From NCBI GenBank assembly GCA_964020975.1, contig OZ026619.1, positions 10,807,778 through 10,871,777 of the forward strand: a stretch of DNA of 64,000 bases, in the 5' to 3' direction. Positions 60,853 through 64,000 of the stretch are shown here, piece by piece. The notes beneath the pieces are model-generated. The model ran no database searches, was not told the DNA's origin, and was given only the letters and a program-made list of their open reading frames with translations. This DNA comes from Hermodice carunculata (lineage: Eukaryota; Annelida; Polychaeta; Eunicida; Amphinomidae). A program made the translations under genes and the position numbers. Position 1 is the first letter of the stretch, and the number at the start of each line of letters is the position of its first letter.

Positions 60853-61151
60853 TAACTGAAAATATAGCAAGCGGATAGCAATGTGCCAAAAAAAGTTTAC
60901 GACCAGACAAACAGTACATGGGGGTGGGATCGCGCTGGAGTTTTACTTTTTCTTTATGCTTAAAAGTGGTGCAACTGTTATTCTAGGCAGGTGGGACCTT
61001 GAGTTGGATGCTATTCTGTACATCCCTATCATATCTTTCCATGAAAATAACAGGTTAGCTGCTACTTAGCTTGATACTGATGGCAGTCTTTCTTTCTTCA
61101 ATTTTGGCATGTTGTATTTTGTGAAAGTGAGTTGTAAGATTTGTTGAGGGG

Positions 61152-61153
<2 letters not shown>

Positions 61154-61211
<58 letters not shown>

Positions 61212-61232
61212 GAGAGAGAGAGAGAGAGAGAG
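61154..61232. repeat. GA microsatellite 3
   Basis: About 39 GA units with one GT interruption near 61208. Confidence 0.98.
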
Positions 61233-62689
61233 TAAATTTGTCTCCATATATGGCACTCTCAATCGTGTACTATTTGTTCAAAAATATGTATGATGTTAAT
61301 TTTTCATATTATTCCATGTACAATCAGACATGTTTGCTACTTGATACTTATACATGGAGAATACTTTGAACTGGCAAAGGACCTGCGCCAGCTGCCAGAA
61401 TAGATGCATAATTTTAAAGATGCTTAGAAAGAGTTAAACAATGTGCGAGACCGTTTTACTGAGTACATTGATTGCCTGTCATTCAGTTTTGGTAAAAGAA
61501 AGAAATGGATTTAACTTCCACATCGTTTAGACGAAAATAACTGATCGATGCAGATGTATCGTAATAAAGCCATCAGCCAAAGATTCACAAATGGTGATTT
61601 ATATTTGCCATAAGTATACCATTGAAATCGACATAATATTTCAGGACAGCTGAGACACCTTAAATAAATTCCAGTTTAATCGATCCTAGCTCAACATGTA
61701 TTTGCGTCAGGATAACAAATCATATATTTGTGTAATCGTTTGTTGATATACTTTTTTCTTTAAAGAGGATTAGAAAAGTAGCCAAAGGCTAAACAAATTC
61801 TTCTCCGCGTGTAAATACAAAATATATACAAATATAGCCGTACATAGAGTAATGTAAAGAGTAAAAAAAAGTAAAAGACAATAAGATACAACAAAAAATG
61901 ACAAAATACACAATAATACGTAACACATGGGATCACAATATAATACAAGATCGCAAACTGCCAAAAATGGATACTAATATGCACAAGCCACAGATGACGA
62001 CTGAAGGGGGGGGGGGGGTACTAGTCCGACAAAAGAACCAGTGTTACTGTTTGGCGCAGCCGAAGCACGATGGCGACATGCCCACACAATCGTCATACTG
62101 CAAAGATTTGCATGTCTTGTGTTTGGGCGTCTGTGATGTTAATTGTTGAATAAACAACTGAAAGTTGACGGCAAACCATATACCCCATAAATGTCGATGT
62201 AAGTCACTAATTATTTGTGATAAAATCATTATTACACTTGCATCTCAATCCTGACATATCGTGAACAAAAAAGATCCTGCCATATCTTATGTCTGGCTTA
62301 GTTTCTCTAATCCATGCTCACATTTTGACATTTCACATTTTAACATTTCAATTTTCAGTTTGATTTCCAGGATGTTAATTTTCTTCATTTCATAGAAAAA
62401 GAATGAAGCATAAGTGTGAAAAATGCTGAATTGTTATTGCAGCTCGGACATTGCAGAATCAAAGACCGTTAACCGGATTAAATTTCGCCCAGTCTTTTTC
62501 TTGGAATAACCATTCCTAGGTGGGCTTCTGGTCCTGTTATCCTTTTTGAGAAAGCGAGCTTCAAAGGCCTTGATGTTGATCATTTGCCTCTGAAAAAATA
62601 CCGTTTGCTCAAGTTGAGCTGATATTTGCACAAAGCAGAGTGAACATCGTCCCAAAACATTTGTTTGGGGTAAGGGAAATATCATTCAG

Positions 62690-63170
62690 CGATCTGTCAC
62701 ACGGGGACAACGATGATCTGTTTTCCAAAGTGTGACCCCAAGGCGGCGGCCCTTCAGCCCTCGTGACCTCAAGCCTGGCAACGCAAGTTGTGTTGCCTAC
62801 GGCCGCTCAGGGTCAGTGGACGGGTGGCGGGTTTGACCCTCCGCCCCCTACCTATTCATCCCATTTTTAGGGATAATGTTTTATTGTATGTACTCCTATC
62901 TGTATACTTTATTTAGTTAGCTTTTTAGACTTCTCTGTACACATTAATTAGTTAGCTTGTCATTATTTTGTAATTACTTTTTCATCTCTATGAGTTTCAT
63001 TTCTCTTTCCTACCTGAGTTTTGACTTTTGTATCGCGTATGTTTTCTCATTTATTCACGTTTATGCTTATTTCGATGTATTCATTTTCACTTTTATTTCC
63101 CCAACCGTGGAGGTTTGGTACGTGCATGGGTATTGTTAAATAAAGTTCCAGTTTATATTTTTTTAACGCA
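62690..63170 (+). other. Possible 3' end of a LINE or of an unrecognised gene
   Basis: A GC-rich stretch (62700-62860) is followed by a T-rich region and ends with GTTAAATAAAGTTCC near 63140, a polyadenylation-like signal. This composition is common at LINE 3' ends. No reverse transcriptase motif was recognised next to it, so the class stays open. Confidence 0.25.
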
Positions 63171-63418
63171 TGTCTTGGGTGTGCAGGGCCACTGGGGTAA
63201 TCCATCGAAGCACTGCCTATGATGGGACATCGTCTGACGGTTCTTGTTGCTCCTGAACATTTAAAGTTTCCCTTCATTTGAACGCAAAACAAGCAGGCGT
63301 AAAGTAAACCACTAAGGCTGTGATATGCTTGCATGTTCCCATCATTTCCCTGTCCTTAAACACACTTAAACAAACGCGGATATCACTCGCGTTTTACCAT
63401 GGGCCGTTGCTACCTGTA

Positions 63419-63455
63419 GCCACGTGACCGACTGTTGGGTATGATTGGCGGGAGG
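63419..63455. promoter_or_regulatory. Promoter-like cluster: E-box and E2F/CCAAT-like site
   Basis: CCACGTGAC (USF/Myc-type E-box) lies about 25 bp before GATTGGCGGGA, which joins an inverted CCAAT box and an E2F-like GGCGGGA. The surrounding 150 bp is richer in GC than its flanks. A divergent or rightward promoter of a gene beyond the window is possible. Confidence 0.3.
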
Positions 63456-63523
63456 CATTGTTCCGCTAGGCGGCTGAAAACCAAAAGAATTACACATAAA
63501 CGTTCAGATGTCCACATGCCTGT

Positions 63524-63524
<1 letters not shown>

Positions 63525-63561
<37 letters not shown>
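63525..63561. repeat. Poly-T run of 37
   Basis: An uninterrupted T-run. It could be the A-tail of a minus-strand retroposed copy, but no source sequence was recognised to its left. Confidence 0.95.
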
Positions 63562-63563
<2 letters not shown>

Positions 63564-64000
63564 GTTTTTCTCATATTTCTACTTTAGTTAGGAGCTTGCC
63601 AACGTATAGAAGGGACATTTATCTTATAAAAACCGCTACATCTCAAAACCGTCCATGCAAAGGTTTTTGGTGTTTACATGTCGTTAAAGGGATGAATCTT
63701 TGTGCCTTAATCAGGAAGTGCGTAAGATTGAAATTACAGGCAATGCCATTACTGAATTAATAGACGGCAAGAATTTCAAATATAAAAGATACGAAAAAAC
63801 CGAAAAAGCAGGGAATATTTAAAATTCTTTGGGTCAGAGATCAAAGACATGTCGCGACAGACATGTTTTACTTTATATACACGCACAAACAACTCATTCT
63901 CAAATTTGTCTCATGCACATACGAAGTAAAGAGACAGTTGTTTATACCATTCAGCATTATCACCAGCATCTGTGTCTTTATGGGGACTAATTGGAAGCCA

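Overview
This window looks like nuclear DNA of a marine invertebrate: AT-rich, long stretches without coding sequence, many microsatellites, and a broad mix of decayed animal transposons. The gene content does not fix the phylum. A large single-exon six-cadherin protocadherin would fit a mollusc or other lophotrochozoan, but the over-used octamer TAGGCCTA and the repeat mix would also fit an ambulacrarian.

Only one convincing host gene is present: a protocadherin at 55785-58178 on the plus strand. It has six cadherin repeats, one membrane span and a short basic tail. It has a TATA box 184 bp upstream of its ATG and ends in a strong phase-0 splice donor. A second possible host exon, a chromodomain ending in a splice donor, lies at 29809-30059. 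The rest is repeats and apparently non-coding DNA.

Layout. 1-6.3 kb: non-coding, with ATT and GAT microsatellites. 6.35-10.68 kb: a DIRS-type tyrosine-recombinase retroelement fossil on the minus strand. 12.6-14.83 kb: a decayed copy of a multicopy animal ORF family of unknown class. 16.9-17.85 kb: a decayed minus-strand ORF region with an SGNH-hydrolase-like end. 18.3-18.6 and 23.7-23.95 kb: two copies of a tRNA-headed SINE. 18.73-20.16 kb: a LINE fragment with YADD. 21.4-21.65 kb: a complete piggyBac-type MITE with TTAA duplications. 21.9-22.92 kb: a mariner transposase relic. 26.7-27.0 kb: a LINE endonuclease fragment running into a strange 20-21 bp palindromic array (27.03-27.73 kb). 33.8-36.8 kb: a second palindromic array with a 30-31 bp step, split by a 2,213-bp Harbinger-like element with perfect TAA duplications. 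45.69-47.53 kb: another LINE. 48.72-49.51 kb: a third palindromic array of the same family. 51.84-53.65 kb: two more piggyBac-type MITE copies. 55.6-58.2 kb: the protocadherin. 60.64-60.85 kb: a MITE of the CGCGAAATTAA type.

The most unusual signal is the family of degenerate arrays. Their units carry the palindrome ATTTTGTGNACAAAAT, and their centres are spaced about 20-21 or 30-31 bp apart, that is two or three turns of the DNA helix. I know of no named repeat family with this design. Coordinates of decayed elements are approximate because all assignments were made by eye.
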